Position numbers and translations under genes: made by a program. Shown piece after piece: positions 8,221 through 20,180 of a stretch of 24,176 bases of DNA (the stretch's first letter is position 1; each line of letters opens with the position of its first letter). This DNA comes from Conidiobolus incongruus B7586. Its lineage: Eukaryota; Entomophthoromycota; Entomophthoromycetes; Entomophthorales; Conidiobolaceae. The DNA lies in contig JNEM01011971.1 in assembly GCA_000697335.1 (NCBI GenBank), forward strand, positions 1 to 24,176, given 5' to 3'. A model generated the notes under the pieces. That model was not told the origin of the DNA and ran no database searches. It saw only the letters and a list, made by a program, of their open reading frames with translations.

Positions 8221-11200
8221 CTGATCATTCATGTCTCAATCATGAAACCAAAGAATTTGCTGCAAATTGAAACTCATTCGCCATAAATAACAAGTGATAG
8301 GATAAATCATTAGCTATGCCATCAAAGTATCAAATTAACACCATCTCAAAAACTTTAGAGCATCATCCAGTATTAATCAACTTATCATAATTCAAAGATA
8401 TCAGGTACCTTCCTAATATACCGAGATCATTGAAGATTCGCCAGAGATATCAGAATACCATGAATTTTCAATTAATTGTCTACCCTGAGGCGTCAACTGA
8501 ACTCCACAATTTAATGAATTTAGAACTTCTTAATTCAACCATCCAAACATTCAAAACCAAGCTAATTTCCAAATAAGAAGAATTTACTAGGATTCTATTT
8601 CAAATTTATATCGTTGATCTGACAATTCAAAAAATATATTTTAAAACACTGGTATCTTGAATATTTTTTAATATGTATATATATGTATATTTCTTTATTA
8701 TGACTTTATTTAGATTTATAATACAATAATGAAGTTACTTATGATATACTCCTAAATTTGGTAATTTCAATTATTAGCCAAGATATACTTAATTATTAGT
8801 TTTTAATTGATTATTCAGACCAGAAATAATCCATATTGCAAATATCTAATATAATAACATTAAATTGTACATTCTATAATTAATGATATTTTTAAAGTAT
8901 AAAGATTTTTATTTAATAAAAAAGTATTCTTTATTATTTATTCTACAATTAATCTTAAAATTTTTATCAAGCTATATTTTAAATCCTAATTTTAAAATTA
9001 AATTATGGTTATAACTGGCAACATTTAAAATTAATTTGCAGATTATCAGTAGGCAATTGATAGTATTGATATTATTTTGAAAGTTAGATTTTCAATTAAA
9101 ATTAATAAATATCAAATTGAAAATTATTTTTAAATTACGCAGGATAATATTTAAGAGTTATTAGATTCTCAAAAACTATATTTGAGTATATTATTTTATA
9201 AATAGTCTATGCTTGAATTAATTTTCAGACATAATTTTTGAATTATTCAATCACTTGTTTAGTGAATTACATGTTTTTTATATAGTGAAATCATTAATTC
9301 TCAACTATTTTAGTACAATTATCTAGCTCGAACTTTATTTCATAATTTAACCTTTTAAATAATATTTCAATATTAGCTATAATGAAAACTATTGTTATAT
9401 ATTAAATTTTGAAGAAACATATAGCCCTATACTAAATAAGTTTATTTCAATAATATATAATTCTTTATATAACTTAACAAACAGCAGTGAAATATTTATG
9501 AATATTGAAATATAGCTTTGTTAACAAACTATTAGCCAATCCATTACTTATTGATTTAACCAAGTCGGTAAATTCTAAGATTCACGAATTGTATGGGTAA
9601 ATATAATATTAATAAATGAGCAAAAAGGGTTAAAGTTTATATTATTATCTTGCAAATGCCTAATATAATACTATATATCATATAATCAATTATTTTAAAA
9701 AAAATTCTCATTAATTAGCCCATTCTAAATTTATTTCTCATTTTTACTAATTGCATGATATAATTCACAATATTTGTTTAACATTTAATGATAAAAATTT
9801 TTAATTTAATTGAATTCCTAATTATTATGAAATATATTACCCTGATTTTGTTCCATAGAATCATGTATATATATATATTTATTTATATTTGGAATTTTAA
9901 AATGTATAAAAATAGATTTTAAACGATATCTTTTTTATTTAGAATGGATCTTCTTTATGGAATATAAATAGGATTACCAAATAAGATTATTATAGTCAGT
10001 AATTATTCAATTGATAATTGATATCAATTGAATTGGAATATTGAAAATCAAACTTGTTAATATGTTTTAATATGAATATTTCACATGTACAATGCTGTGA
10101 TCCAAAAAATATAACTAAGATTGATATATTAAAAAATTTCAAAATCTTTAGAAATTTCCAATTGAACTATATTTTGATAAAAGTTAAATCATTCAAGTGG
10201 TGTAATAAATTTTATGTTAAATAATCAATGCCTTTTGTATTAAGCATTTTTACTTCTGGTGACCCAGTATTGGAAGTTATGCTTTAAAATCATGAATTAA
10301 TTTTATTTTATTTAAAAATGGTAGGAAAAGGCTAGGAGATATAATTGATATTTTTAATGGAGTTAATTTAGTTGCCCAATATTGTTATAGTATTATGAAC
10401 AATTGATAATGTTTGGATTTAATTCGTAAATTCACAAAACTTTTTATCCATATACAATATTGCATTTTTAGACTATCAATTGTACTCTGGGAAATATTCT
10501 ATCAAGATCGTTTTATATTATAATTAACCATCAAAATTATTAAAAAATAACTTTATTAACAAGGTTAGTTGTATATATGTTTTCATCTTTTTTGTTAATC
10601 TGAATTCTTAAGCATTTCAATAACTCTTCACACCCTAAAAATTTATATATAACCAGTTTTGGATTCGGTTATTTATAAATTTATCAAATATAAATTATTT
10701 CAATATTATTATTTTTAATTCATATTATAAAATTACTATGAATTAATACAATTTATATTATATATAATTCAAAATGTCAATATACAGACTTAAAAGTATT
10801 TTATAAATTCATTATATGTAATTTGCTATTAAAATTTTAGACATATCCAAAAGATCAAAGACTCATTATTGTATTCAAAATCTAATTTTAATAACGACTT
10901 TGAGATAAATAAATTATGTTATAAATAAGAATATGAGACATTGTACTAGCTTTAGATAATAATTATATTATGAATTTATATATTACATAAATTCTTCAAT
11001 ATATTAATTGAGTAATAATATTAATTAATATTAGATATTTAAAAAAAGGTTAGTATCAATATTATTATATTAAATATATGTTTTGGTAAAAATTCTTTCT
11101 GATTATATTTTTATTATAATTAATATTAAAATTTGGATTAACTTAGTCATTATATTAAAAATATCTATCACTTTATAAATTTTCAAACTAAATATTATAA

Positions 11201-11866
11201 TTAATTAGAGATAATACAATATATTTATGTTAAAACTATATAAAGAATTTATTACTTTTTTAATACATTAGAAAATACTACAAATTAAGTTTTATAATTT
11301 TAAAATAAATATTACAAAGATATTTATCTCAAAAGTCTTATATCATATTACTCTATATCATAATTGATAGTATTACTGTATATTAAATATAATGGGTTTA
11401 TAATACTTACTAATTTAATAAAATGTTCTAATCAACTTATTCTATGAGACTTTTTCATAATACTATATATTTCATCAATGATAATCGCTACACTATTCAT
11501 CAAATTTCGAGGATATTCAAGGATTTGTTATTCTATCAATTAAAGCTATATTTTTTTAAAATTTATTATTATAATTATATAAACTAATTATATATATATA
11601 TATAACTGACATAGTATTGATTTTAGTTTAATTTAATATTTGAAATAATAATAAATTATTTATTAAAATTTCAATTTAAAATTATTATTTAATTTTTTAT
11701 AATGTAAATAATTTTTATATTCATTAATAACAAAATATCAAATATCTATCAGAAAAGGATAATATATATCAATAATAAATATCAAATTCAAATATATTCT
11801 ATAACCATTTCATGTGTTATGATCAAATATAAAAAGTAATTTATTATTGTAGCTCTGTGTTCTCAT
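8221..11866. other. Long AT-rich spacer
   Basis: About 3.6 kb with no gene that I can support on either strand. Composition stays mildly mixed to about 8580 and is then nearly all A+T, with runs of TA and stop codons in all frames. Around 10190-10400 is slightly GC-richer and has short ORF-like bits (for example TSGDPVLEVML on the plus strand) but nothing identifiable. No tRNA, tandem array or inverted-repeat element was seen beyond simple repeats. Confidence 0.55.
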
Positions 11867-13330
11867 TCAGTAATTATATCCATCATAGTATATATCATTT
11901 AATTCACTCCAATTAAGAAAATCCCATCCTTGGTTCAACTCTCTACTGTCAGAAATATTTACCATGATTAGATCCTTGTTTGAATACACAGTTGAGAAAA
12001 CATTCAATGTTGTAATCACATTGAACTCTTAACAGGATAGAATTCAACAGAATGTTGTCTAAACATAAAATTAATTTTCTGACATAGTATATCGTCATTA
12101 TGAGGATTAACAGTCATTTTAGGCAAAACTGTGTGCTTCCATTGTTCTTGCATCAGCGGATACAAATTAATAACGCTGTTTTGAGGAAGAGGAATGTAGT
12201 ATATTGTATGCTTAGAATCTTCTGCAAGCTTAAGAATTCGAAATATTCTTGGTGCTCCAAGTCTCCAAGATGCAATGATTGGTTTGAGACCCTAAATGTG
12301 GCATCTTAAAAATTAAATAATAGCAATACCAAAAGAATTAAAGTATTATATGTTGTCACTGTGTCAGCCTACAGATTTTGATCCGTCTTTATATAAATTG
12401 ATCACAGCTGCATTACATTCCCAATCCTTACTACAAAAGGACAATCATTAAATCTAAAACTCTTGTACATGATATCAGATATTTTTTTGTATATTTAGTT
12501 TTATATTTATTTACCAGATCATTGATCAGTTTTATAGAATTATCAATAGATTGTAGAAGTTTTCTGATATTAACATCTCTTGAATTGAGTTGATAAGTCC
12601 CCTCAGGGAATTCTGACTCAATAGTTGATTTATACAATTACCTCTAATGATTGGACTCAATTTGTCTGCCAAACATATAACACTTAGGTTTGTCAAATTC
12701 TACACTCTATTTCAAGCAATCTTTGAGCATTTTTCAGCTAATTTCTTGGGTATAGCATTTAAAATCAATATATTAAGTGAGAAATCTTGAATTTTGTCAG
12801 GTACAAACAAGGTCAACAAGTTAGCTCTATAATTATTTGAAATTCCAAAATTTGATATTTAAGGCTATTGCGTTTCACTTTAGAAGATTGACAAAATTTA
12901 AAAGTTTAATTTTAGTCAAATGTTTGATTTTTATTTTTAATTTGATTTAAATCAGATATTTTATCATGTTTATTCAATATATAATCAATGGTTTCCTCGA
13001 GAGATCCTTTATAGCTTTTAATATATACTCCTTTAATTATTTGATTGGGTATTTTAGAGAATATTTCAATTAGATCAGCAAATAATAAATCTAAAGTTAC
13101 TTGATCTTTCTAACTCAAAGTAATTTGACCAAATTTCAATATTATTTTAATTCTTTGACGATTATTCTTAAATATTGATAATATAATTGATACTAAATTA
13201 AATTGTGAGCTTTCCCTTGATTTATATTAGTAATCATTTTTTATATTACTTGAATTTTGATTCAATTCAAATAAATTATCCTGAATAAATTGAGTATAAT
13301 ATCAAAATATGAAATCATTTTAAAGTTGAA
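11867..13330 (-). pseudogene. Decayed CUE-AlkB-GRF gene (2OG/Fe(II) dioxygenase)
   Basis: Intact relatives in fungi are AlkB-class 2-oxoglutarate/Fe(II) dioxygenases with an N-terminal CUE ubiquitin-binding domain and a C-terminal GRF zinc finger; AlkB enzymes remove alkyl groups from nucleic acids. Reading the minus strand from the right: a CUE-like segment lies at about 12965-13115 (IPNQIIKGVYIKSYKGSLEE). An AlkB N-terminal part follows at about 12720-12840 and 12500-12610. The core reads NAAVINLYKDGSKSVG, a stop, then HSD. That stop (TGA, 12364-12366) falls at the usual Trp before the metal-binding HxD at 12355-12363. The core goes on through LGAPRIFRI, the second metal His in EQWKHTVLP (12133-12135) and the co-substrate Arg in KINFMFR (12058-12060). 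A GRF finger remnant with SNHGKYF and NQGWDFLNW ends at TGA 11867-11869. Several stops and frame changes separate the parts. The N-terminus may reach further, to about 13520. Confidence 0.8.
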
Positions 13331-13736
13331 TCAATAAGTAGCTTAAATGTTTGATACACTATCAAAATAACCGAAACAATCTAAAATCTATGACATAATT
13401 TCAATCAAAATACCGATATTATGTCTATCAAATGAATATTAAGGGGAAGGTGCTAATATTAGAATAATATATTTAGCTACATATAAATTTTTTACTACAT
13501 GTGATAAGGTTGAATTGAATTCTTAATAAGTTTATATCTAATTTTAGTGCGGTTTCTCCACATTAAATTAATCTTTTTGAAGTATTTGATACTAATTAAT
13601 TCATGTGATAGTTTACCTAGACTTAATTAGTGTACATTATCTAAAATAATTCTACTGACTATAAAAGACACCATTTAGCTCGCTTTTATCAATATCTTTC
13701 ATTGATCGATTAATCTGTTTGCATTCTATAGCTATC
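13331..13736. other. Divergent flank between the AlkB relic and the wall protein gene
   Basis: AT-rich sequence between two divergently oriented loci. The left part may hold more of the decayed N-terminal end of the AlkB relic, since short helical-looking minus-strand pieces persist to about 13520, but I cannot assign them. The right part, from about 13620, is the promoter and leader of the wall protein gene. Confidence 0.5.
13660..13667 (+). promoter_or_regulatory. TATA box of the wall protein gene
   Basis: TATAAAAG lies about 70 bp before the chosen ATG, in a less A+T-rich setting than most spacers, so it stands out from background. The spacing suits a fungal TATA-driven gene with a short leader. 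Confidence 0.6.
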
Positions 13737-14180
13737 ATGAAAATCAATGCTTGCTTAGCTTTATTCTCAGCCGTTGCTACCGTTTTTGCAGCTGATGCCG
13801 CTGCTGCAGCAACTACCAGTGCTGCCGCTGCATCTGCAACCGCAACCGGAATTGCTGGATCACCTAATGCTGGTGGTGCTGCCGCCGGATCAGCTGGACC
13901 AGCTGGGGCTGGAACTGCTGGCGGTTTAGCTGGTAATAGTACTACTTCTGCTAATAATTCCACCATCGCAGGAAGCACCAATTCTACTTCAAACAATGGT
14001 ACTTCAAGTTCGGGCACTAATGCCAGTGATAAGAGTAGTGGTAGCGGAAAGGCATCCACCACCGCAGGCAAATCTTCCGGTCCATCAACCATTGCATCCA
14101 TATCCTCAGCAAACCAAAATATGGTTGCAGTTTCAAGTGTAACAGTATTTTTAACTACAGCATTCTTATTCCTTCAATAA
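13737..14180 (+). CDS. Small Ala/Ser/Thr/Gly-rich GPI-anchored cell wall protein
   Basis: The 147-residue product starts at the ATG of MKINACLALFSAVATVFA, a clear signal peptide likely cut after residue 18; the frame is open six codons further up but has no earlier ATG. The mature part is low complexity: a poly-Ala block, a Gly/Ala segment with proline, then Ser/Thr/Asn-rich sequence with five N-glycosylation sequons. The C-terminus is a hydrophobic tail (VAVSSVTVFLTTAFLFLQ) after a small-residue region (SSANQN), the pattern of a GPI attachment signal. Such proteins are covalently linked wall mannoproteins or plasma-membrane anchored structural proteins in fungi. The GC content is much higher than in the flanks because of Ala and Gly codons. 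Low-complexity sequence prevents assignment to a named family. Confidence 0.88.
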   Translation: MKINACLALFSAVATVFAADAAAAATTSAAAASATATGIAGSPNAGGAAAGSAGPAGAGTAGGLAGNSTTSANNSTIAGSTNSTSNNGTSSSGTNASDKSSGSGKASTTAGKSSGPSTIASISSANQNMVAVSSVTVFLTTAFLFLQ

Positions 14181-14902
14181 TTCATAATTTCATAGACATA
14201 TTGCTATTAATAAATACAACTAATATTACTTTAATTTTCTAACATTTAATATTTTGATTTTTTAACTAATTTTAAAGTTTTAAATGTGGTATTTTAACTG
14301 ATAATTTGTTGCAAATTGATATTGGGAAAATCCTATTTGATTTTATCATTTCTGATAATGTTTGACAAAAAAATATACAACTATTTTGATAATTAGAGGA
14401 TGAGAATATTCTTTGTTGGATATAATTGCTAAGTTATCGTCCATTAATATAAATCAGTTTTTCAATTTTTTTTAATTATTTGTGATATTTTGATCTAATT
14501 ATTCTTGAATTTAAAATAAAAAAATTATATTCTTTATACAGTATTAATTTTTTCAACATATTTCACAATTTTATAAATTTTTTTTTGAATTTAATTGTTT
14601 GAAAAATATTGCTAAATATATTCAATAATCCTCAACTTTAAAATTTTGAAAATATTATATTAGAATGAAAAAAAATTTACATTCAAAAGAAAAGATTATT
14701 TTAATTATATAGAGAGTGTTTAAAGTAAAATAATATTGAATATTAGTTGGTTAAAAAATAAGAAAATATAGAAAAATAACAAAATTTATTGATTATAGGA
14801 AATGTATATTCTTTGAAAAAATAATTAAAAATATATTTGACTATTTAAGTAGTGTTTCAGATTTAAAAAAATTGAAAATATGAATTTGAATTAATGGACT
14901 AA
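14181..14902. other. AT-rich spacer
   Basis: The 3' flank of the wall protein gene and the upstream flank of tRNA-Arg. It is nearly all A+T with homopolymer runs and stops in every frame. Nothing further is seen. Confidence 0.6.
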
Positions 14903-14975
14903 GGTTCCATGGCCAAATGGATAAGGCGCTTGACTACGGATCAAGAGATTCCAGGTTCGATCCCTGGTGGAATCG
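14903..14975 (+). tRNA. tRNA-Arg, anticodon ACG (read as ICG)
   Basis: A complete 73-nt cloverleaf. Acceptor GGTTCCA pairs with TGGAATC, with one G:T pair. The D arm is GGCCAAATGGATAAGGC. The anticodon stem CTTGA/TCAAG encloses CTACGGA, giving anticodon ACG. The T stem CCAGG/CCTGG encloses TTCGATC. The discriminator is G, CCA is not encoded and there is no intron. A34 is normally deaminated to inosine so that it reads CGU, CGC and CGA. Both internal promoter boxes are intact. Confidence 0.96.
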
Positions 14976-14989
14976 TAATGAGAATTACA

Positions 14990-14995
14990 TTTTTT
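14990..14995 (+). terminator. Pol III T-run terminator of tRNA-Arg
   Basis: Six consecutive T residues 15 nt after the tRNA 3' end, a standard RNA polymerase III termination signal. Confidence 0.75.
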
Positions 14996-17900
14996 ATATC
15001 AAATTTCACTTTTCATCAATTTATTTTATTAATTTATCACCCACTTTCAGAATATCATTTATCATTAAATATATATTTATTTTTTAATTGTTGAAATAAT
15101 GATTAATCTGTATAATATTCAATATAATATTCAAATATTATGATAATAACAGATTTTATAATAGCTTAATTATTAAATAACTCCATCTAACTTCGATATA
15201 TAATTAAATATTCATACCTTCTTAATGAAAATTAATTTAAATGATAATCTATCGTATAAAACAACTAAAAATATATTAAAACTATAATAGCCATTGTGTT
15301 ATTTACAATCTAAAATTTTGAAAGTTGAACTCTATGCATATTCATTTTATCCTAATTAATAACTCTCAATACCAAACATTAAAATTTGTATAACTAATTG
15401 AATCCCTCAAAATTTTCATTACTATCATTTGATTCTGTATTTAAATTTATATATAGTTTTGTTCAAAAACTTTTTGAATAGTATGTATATATATGGATTT
15501 TTTGCTCACTATCTAGATACTATATTTAATTTATCTTATATTGCCAAAGAGATAGTAGAATTGATCAATCTTGAATTATTATAGATTATACAAAATACTA
15601 AATTAAGGTTTATTGAGTTGGAATTGTTATATGAATTATCAAGCAAGAACTCAAGTTGCTAATAAATAAATTAAAATTTTTAAAAAATATCTTATTATAT
15701 AATATCTATTCTATTATAACTGTTTAATTAAAATAAATATTGTGATTACTACTTAATATTTTAGATTCATAATAAGAATATGGTATTGATTATTATTTAA
15801 TTTAATATTATAATTTGATTTTTAAATATTTCAAAAATTTAGTATTATGTTAATTTAATAAGTTTTCAATTTTTGTTTATATTTAAGGTTCAATTTGGTT
15901 ATCTTTATTTCAATTACATATATTTTTTGTTTTGTTAATATATATAAATTAATTTTAAATTAATCATAATAATTATAAAAGTCTTAGTTAAATGTTTTAA
16001 GTTACTGAAATTTTATACAATTTTAGTTTATAAGGTTCAATAAAAAATTTGGAAGATTCTGTGAGTAACACAGTAGTGACTTTAAAAGATGGTATAAGAT
16101 ATAGCGCAGAGGAAGCCTTAGGCAAGTGATCAAGGATAGCTTACATTCTGATTAGATGAAAATTAACTTTGTTGAATGATTGTAGATAATTTGAGATAGT
16201 AAATAGTATCAAGTATAAGAGGTGAATGATTGAAATAGTCTTTAGTTAATGAGTTAAATAGTGATTAATAAGAATAATTTATCCAATGGTTAATTATTAG
16301 AAACACAAAAAAAGAACAATCTTATCAATCAAAATGTCATCATTTCCAAATTAATTTTAAAAATTACAAATGGGACATAAATGATTTGCAAATTGAAAAC
16401 AATAAATAATGTACATAAAAATAATACATAGCAGGAACTTCTTAATTTTGTATCTTTACAGGTTCAATAATCCCTATTCTTATATTCAAATTGTCAAGTT
16501 TGAAAAATCTTGTAATACCATCAATATAACTGATTGATATTATAAAATATATTATTCTTAACGATTCAAGTGTACTTAAGAAATATATATAGCAAAGGTA
16601 AAGTGAGATTGAAATTCGAACCAATATTTGACAAATGAATATGTTTGAAAATTTCACCAAAAATATTTTGACAAGCAATATTGTTAGTATACTTAATGTG
16701 ACTGTATATATTAATCCGAAATCAACTCAATGAACTATACATATGATATGAATATAAAATCTTTAATATTTCTACCCATATTAAAATGTGAGTTTGAAAA
16801 ATACTATGTTCAAAATACTTTTATTTATTGGCTTGTCTAAGTTCTTTTTGTTCAAGTTTGTTATCTACGATATTGAAAATTATAAATTTGAATAATATTA
16901 TTTATTATATAACTCAAATATTATCTTATTTATCATTAGCATATAATAAATATAATGATTTAATCGCTAATAGTTTTCTTGTTTTTAAATTATTATAATA
17001 GCATCTTTTCTCAAATATTCCACCTGGTATTGAATTGATTATAGATTTGTTCGAATATGGATTTCTTAATCAATAACAGTTTATGGTTAATCGAATACTA
17101 TTAATGGCATGCCAATAGAATTTAAATAAATGTATATATCTTAAATTTAAATATACAATATATTTTAGCTTGAAAGTGTCATAGTAATCTAAGTATTCTT
17201 TGAAGTAGTATATAAATTAAATTCCATTGATTTAATAAACACTAATAAACATTAAGCTCTATCGAATATTTTTTCTTAAACTTGTAAAATTTTATTTAAA
17301 TTTTCAATAAATTATTTTATAAAAACATATTTTTATTTAAAAATAATAATTCAATTCTTATTTAATAAGCTACATTACAATACTAGTAATTTTTATTTTA
17401 AGCCTCAGTTATAATTTATAATAAAGTTTAGAATATTCAAATTCACCTTTATCATTGAATTATGTAAATAATTATAAAATTTTATTGTTTTCTCTATTTA
17501 ACTTTTCGTATATTAAAAGAAATATCATTAGAATAAATTAGATTTTTTTTTAAATTTATCTCACACTATAAATATATAACACCTTTTATAATAGTGTAAT
17601 AGTGATGTCATTTTTCATATAATGTTCAAAATAGCTAAATTACTTATCTTTATAACTTCTAAGGTACCCATTATTAAAATTAGTAATATTTTTAATGGGT
17701 ATTTGATTTTATTAAATCATTCAATGAGAAAAAAAATGAAATAATCTATGATATCTTAATATAATTTGATGATTTTATTATCGACAATGTTATAATATTA
17801 CTTTTATTATTAGTTTGAATGTTAATATAATAATATTTAGATATTTCTGCTAGTTAATTATTTTGAAATAAGGATTAAGTAAAAACTCATTTATTATGCT

Positions 17901-18492
17901 TAATTTGAAATTTTGTATTGTAAAACATTTAATTCAAGGCATAAATTGAATTTGGAAAAAATATACTACTTATATTGTAGTTTTTAAATTTTAAATCTGA
18001 GAAAATGTAATATGACTATAAAAATGTGAAAGATACCAATATAAAATATTAATATTCTATTAATCGATCGATAAAAATGTAAACTTAGCAATTAAGCAAG
18101 TACAATGTGTGTAAAAGTTTGATATAGGCAAGTTCAAAAAAGGCATTAAACATTATTTGATGAATGCTTGAGCTTTTGATTCCGATTGCATCAAACGACT
18201 TACTCAAAACCGTTAATTAAGATGATAATCACTATTCTACAAATGTGTAAAAATCATTAAAACTATGAGCAATACTATGCAATATAATGGAATGAAATAC
18301 ATTAATAATAAATTATCTGCGTAATTTCGAATTTTATTGAGATTGTTAAATATAGATTTTATAAATATAGAATACCAATGAAATCACATTAGTATGCGAT
18401 TCTATGGATCTTATTAATTGATTAATAAAAATACAGGTGACTACAATACAAAGGTTCATAAAGTAAAGCAATTTACTTTACCGAAAAATGAC
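14996..18492. other. Long AT-rich spacer with two ORF-like scraps
   Basis: About 3.5 kb without a supported gene. At 16034-16129 (+) a GC-richer stretch encodes 31 codons containing VVTLKDGIRYSAEEALGK before TGA; it has no ATG and looks like the end of an eroded exon, family unknown. At 16442-16678 (-) there is an open stretch of 78 codons, Ile/Leu-rich, with no ATG at its head, probably chance or remnant. The rest is A+T spacer. The right end (about 18060-18490) holds the 3' flank of the next minus-strand gene. Confidence 0.5.
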
Positions 18493-19215
18493 TTAGAAAT
18501 AACAGTGCGATCGTCCTGATTTACTGCTGTACGTGGTAGAGAGGGTATCGTTAGAATAATTAGGGCTCCAGTCATCAACCCATGAAGCAGGCGGTGTATC
18601 TAGAGATGGTTCTGAAATATTGTATTTTTGAGTGGGATGGGTTGTCTTTTGGCAGTTTTTGCTTTTGATGTTGAGTGGGTTGCATAAAGTTTGAGATTTG
18701 GCAGCATCTCTGCGAGCTTTAGAAGCACATTGGCGCATCATCTCAAGAGCCTCAGGAGATTGCATGACATCGCAAGCTCTAGACATGGCCATGCGGATTT
18801 CAGGATCGTTCCAAAGTTCAGAGGGATCTCTACAGAAGGATTGATTGGATTTTTGGTATTGATTTAATTTGTGAGCAGCATCGCGAAAGATGAATGCATC
18901 GTCTTCTTGTAAGGACCTTGATCTGGCTGTTTTTTTATGATCATTACAGTCATGTTGATTGTGGTCCTCAATGTCACCCTTGCTGGCCGGTATCCGGTGT
19001 TCGCTCTTTTCGGTTTCATTTTGAGCATTATTTTTATTTACATTATCAATTTCGAATAAGGAAGAGTTGGGGGGTGACAGCTGAGAGCTTTTAGAACTTG
19101 TTGAATCAGTCGAATTAGATCTAGACGAATTGGATCTGGAGGTTGAGGTAGAGGAGGGATTAATATGGCTAGCTAAAGCAAGAGCGGCAGCTAAACGAAA
19201 GTCAATTTGTGACAT
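18493..19215 (-). CDS. Ser-rich protein with a charged helical middle, unrecognised
   Basis: The 240-residue product starts at an ATG (19213-19215) and ends at TAA. Residues 1-17 are a short non-charged Ala/Leu stretch (MSQIDFRLAAALALASH), too acidic at its start for a classic signal peptide. About 21-52 is very Ser-rich with Thr, Asn and Arg. About 60-110 is polar and His/Asp/Lys-rich. About 110-175 is helical, with PSELWNDPEIRMAMSRACDV and QSPEALEMMRQC, loosely like the DP/STI1 repeats of co-chaperones, though that likeness is weak. The tail has Ser/Tyr-rich sequence and ends SHCYF, which is not a CaaX box. It is probably a soluble cytosolic or nuclear protein. I do not recognise the family. 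Its own TATA and CCAAT elements and its GC content above the flanks support expression. Confidence 0.75.
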   Translation of the reverse strand: MSQIDFRLAAALALASHINPSSTSTSRSNSSRSNSTDSTSSKSSQLSPPNSSLFEIDNVNKNNAQNETEKSEHRIPASKGDIEDHNQHDCNDHKKTARSRSLQEDDAFIFRDAAHKLNQYQKSNQSFCRDPSELWNDPEIRMAMSRACDVMQSPEALEMMRQCASKARRDAAKSQTLCNPLNIKSKNCQKTTHPTQKYNISEPSLDTPPASWVDDWSPNYSNDTLSTTYSSKSGRSHCYF

Positions 19216-19355
19216 AGTTCAAAGCTTCAAATATAAATCACAAATAGAAAACAAATTAGATGAAATAAATGTAAAAATTAAATCAAATACAGAATTCACA
19301 AGAAAATATAAACAAACAATAATAATTAATGGTAGTCTCTAAAGGAATAGTTAAG

Positions 19356-19364
19356 TTATTTATA
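19356..19364 (-). promoter_or_regulatory. TATA box for the Ser-rich protein gene
   Basis: On the minus strand this reads TATAAATAA, about 140 bp upstream of the ATG. Further upstream are ATTGG at 19450-19454 and CCAAT at 19507-19511, a possible HAP-type pair in opposite orientations. Confidence 0.55.
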
Positions 19365-20171
19365 CTTTTTCGTTTTGATTGAATTGTGATGACAAAGATT
19401 ATTAACGCTTTTTAATTCAACTTGATCTAAACCCCATTCAACCAACGTGATTGGTGAGAGATGATATCATAATACACTTTGGAATTAATAATGATTCCCA
19501 GTTTATCCAATCACAAATAATGTGAATGAAAAACAACTTTCCAAATTTAGAAAACGACTAATTTCAAATCTAATCCCAACAAATCAAAAATAAAAATTCA
19601 ATATTTACTCATAAATAACCATCCGAGATTCAATCGTTAATCCTATGATATCATCACTTGAAATCATCATCCAATTTTACATTCAACATTTTCAATGACT
19701 ATGAAGTTCTACCGCGTTCTTTCGTGTAGTCCATGAATCATCTCAGTGAAGAATTTAATACCATGATTTAATGATTCAAAAACAGGTAATCATCTACAAT
19801 TGAAATCAATTTTTAACATTTTTGTCATATGAATACGATTTTATTAGTATTATATTGGTTTCATTATTGACAAGAGGGAACAATATATCTAAATATCAAC
19901 CAAGCCTACATTTTTGAGGGTTTTTAGTAAAATTGTCACACCTTAGCCCAATCGAGTGAACAATATTTAACCGGACTTATTAACGAAACTTCATCAATAT
20001 AGCCAAGCCTTTCATTGTTTCCATACATATTTAATTTTAATCTAAAAAGATATATTTGCTTTGATTTTCTAAATTGGTCAGATTTGAATGTTTTTAAAAA
20101 TCAAACTAACAATGATAGATATCAAACTGATAGAATATGATATTAAATTGATTCAATACTAATTAAGCTGG

Positions 20172-20180
20172 ATGAGTCAT
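20172..20180. promoter_or_regulatory. bZIP (Gcn4/AP-1-type) consensus site
   Basis: ATGAGTCAT is the exact optimal nine-base site for Gcn4-like bZIP factors. It lies 957 bp upstream of the Ser-rich gene start and about 2 kb before MIA40, so it may be a chance match. Confidence 0.3.

Noticed and set aside
8052-8270. 72-codon open frame on the plus strand
   Set aside because: It begins at TTG with no ATG, is Pro/His/Ser-rich because of C-rich promoter sequence and CCAATCAT repeats, and shows no domain-like pattern.
10190-10400. Fragment TSGDPVLEVML, at first suggestive of an ATPase
   Set aside because: The match is a few residues, with stops close by in the same frame and no neighbouring motif.
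13652-14101. 149-codon open frame on the minus strand over the wall protein gene
   Set aside because: It is an antisense shadow of the Ala/Gly/Ser-rich coding sequence, whose codons rarely give stops in reverse. The plus-strand frame has a signal peptide, a GPI tail and a TATA box.
14909-15094. 61-codon open frame on the plus strand
   Set aside because: Its first third is the tRNA-Arg gene read as protein and the rest is A+T spacer.
16442-16678. 78-codon hydrophobic open frame on the minus strand
   Set aside because: No ATG at its head, and Ile/Leu/Phe/Tyr-rich as expected from A+T composition. A relic is possible but not supported.
18140-18215. Possible C/D snoRNA (a TGATGA-like box in a GC-richer patch)
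   Set aside because: No convincing D box with terminal stem at the right spacing, and the patch lies in the 3' flank of a gene.
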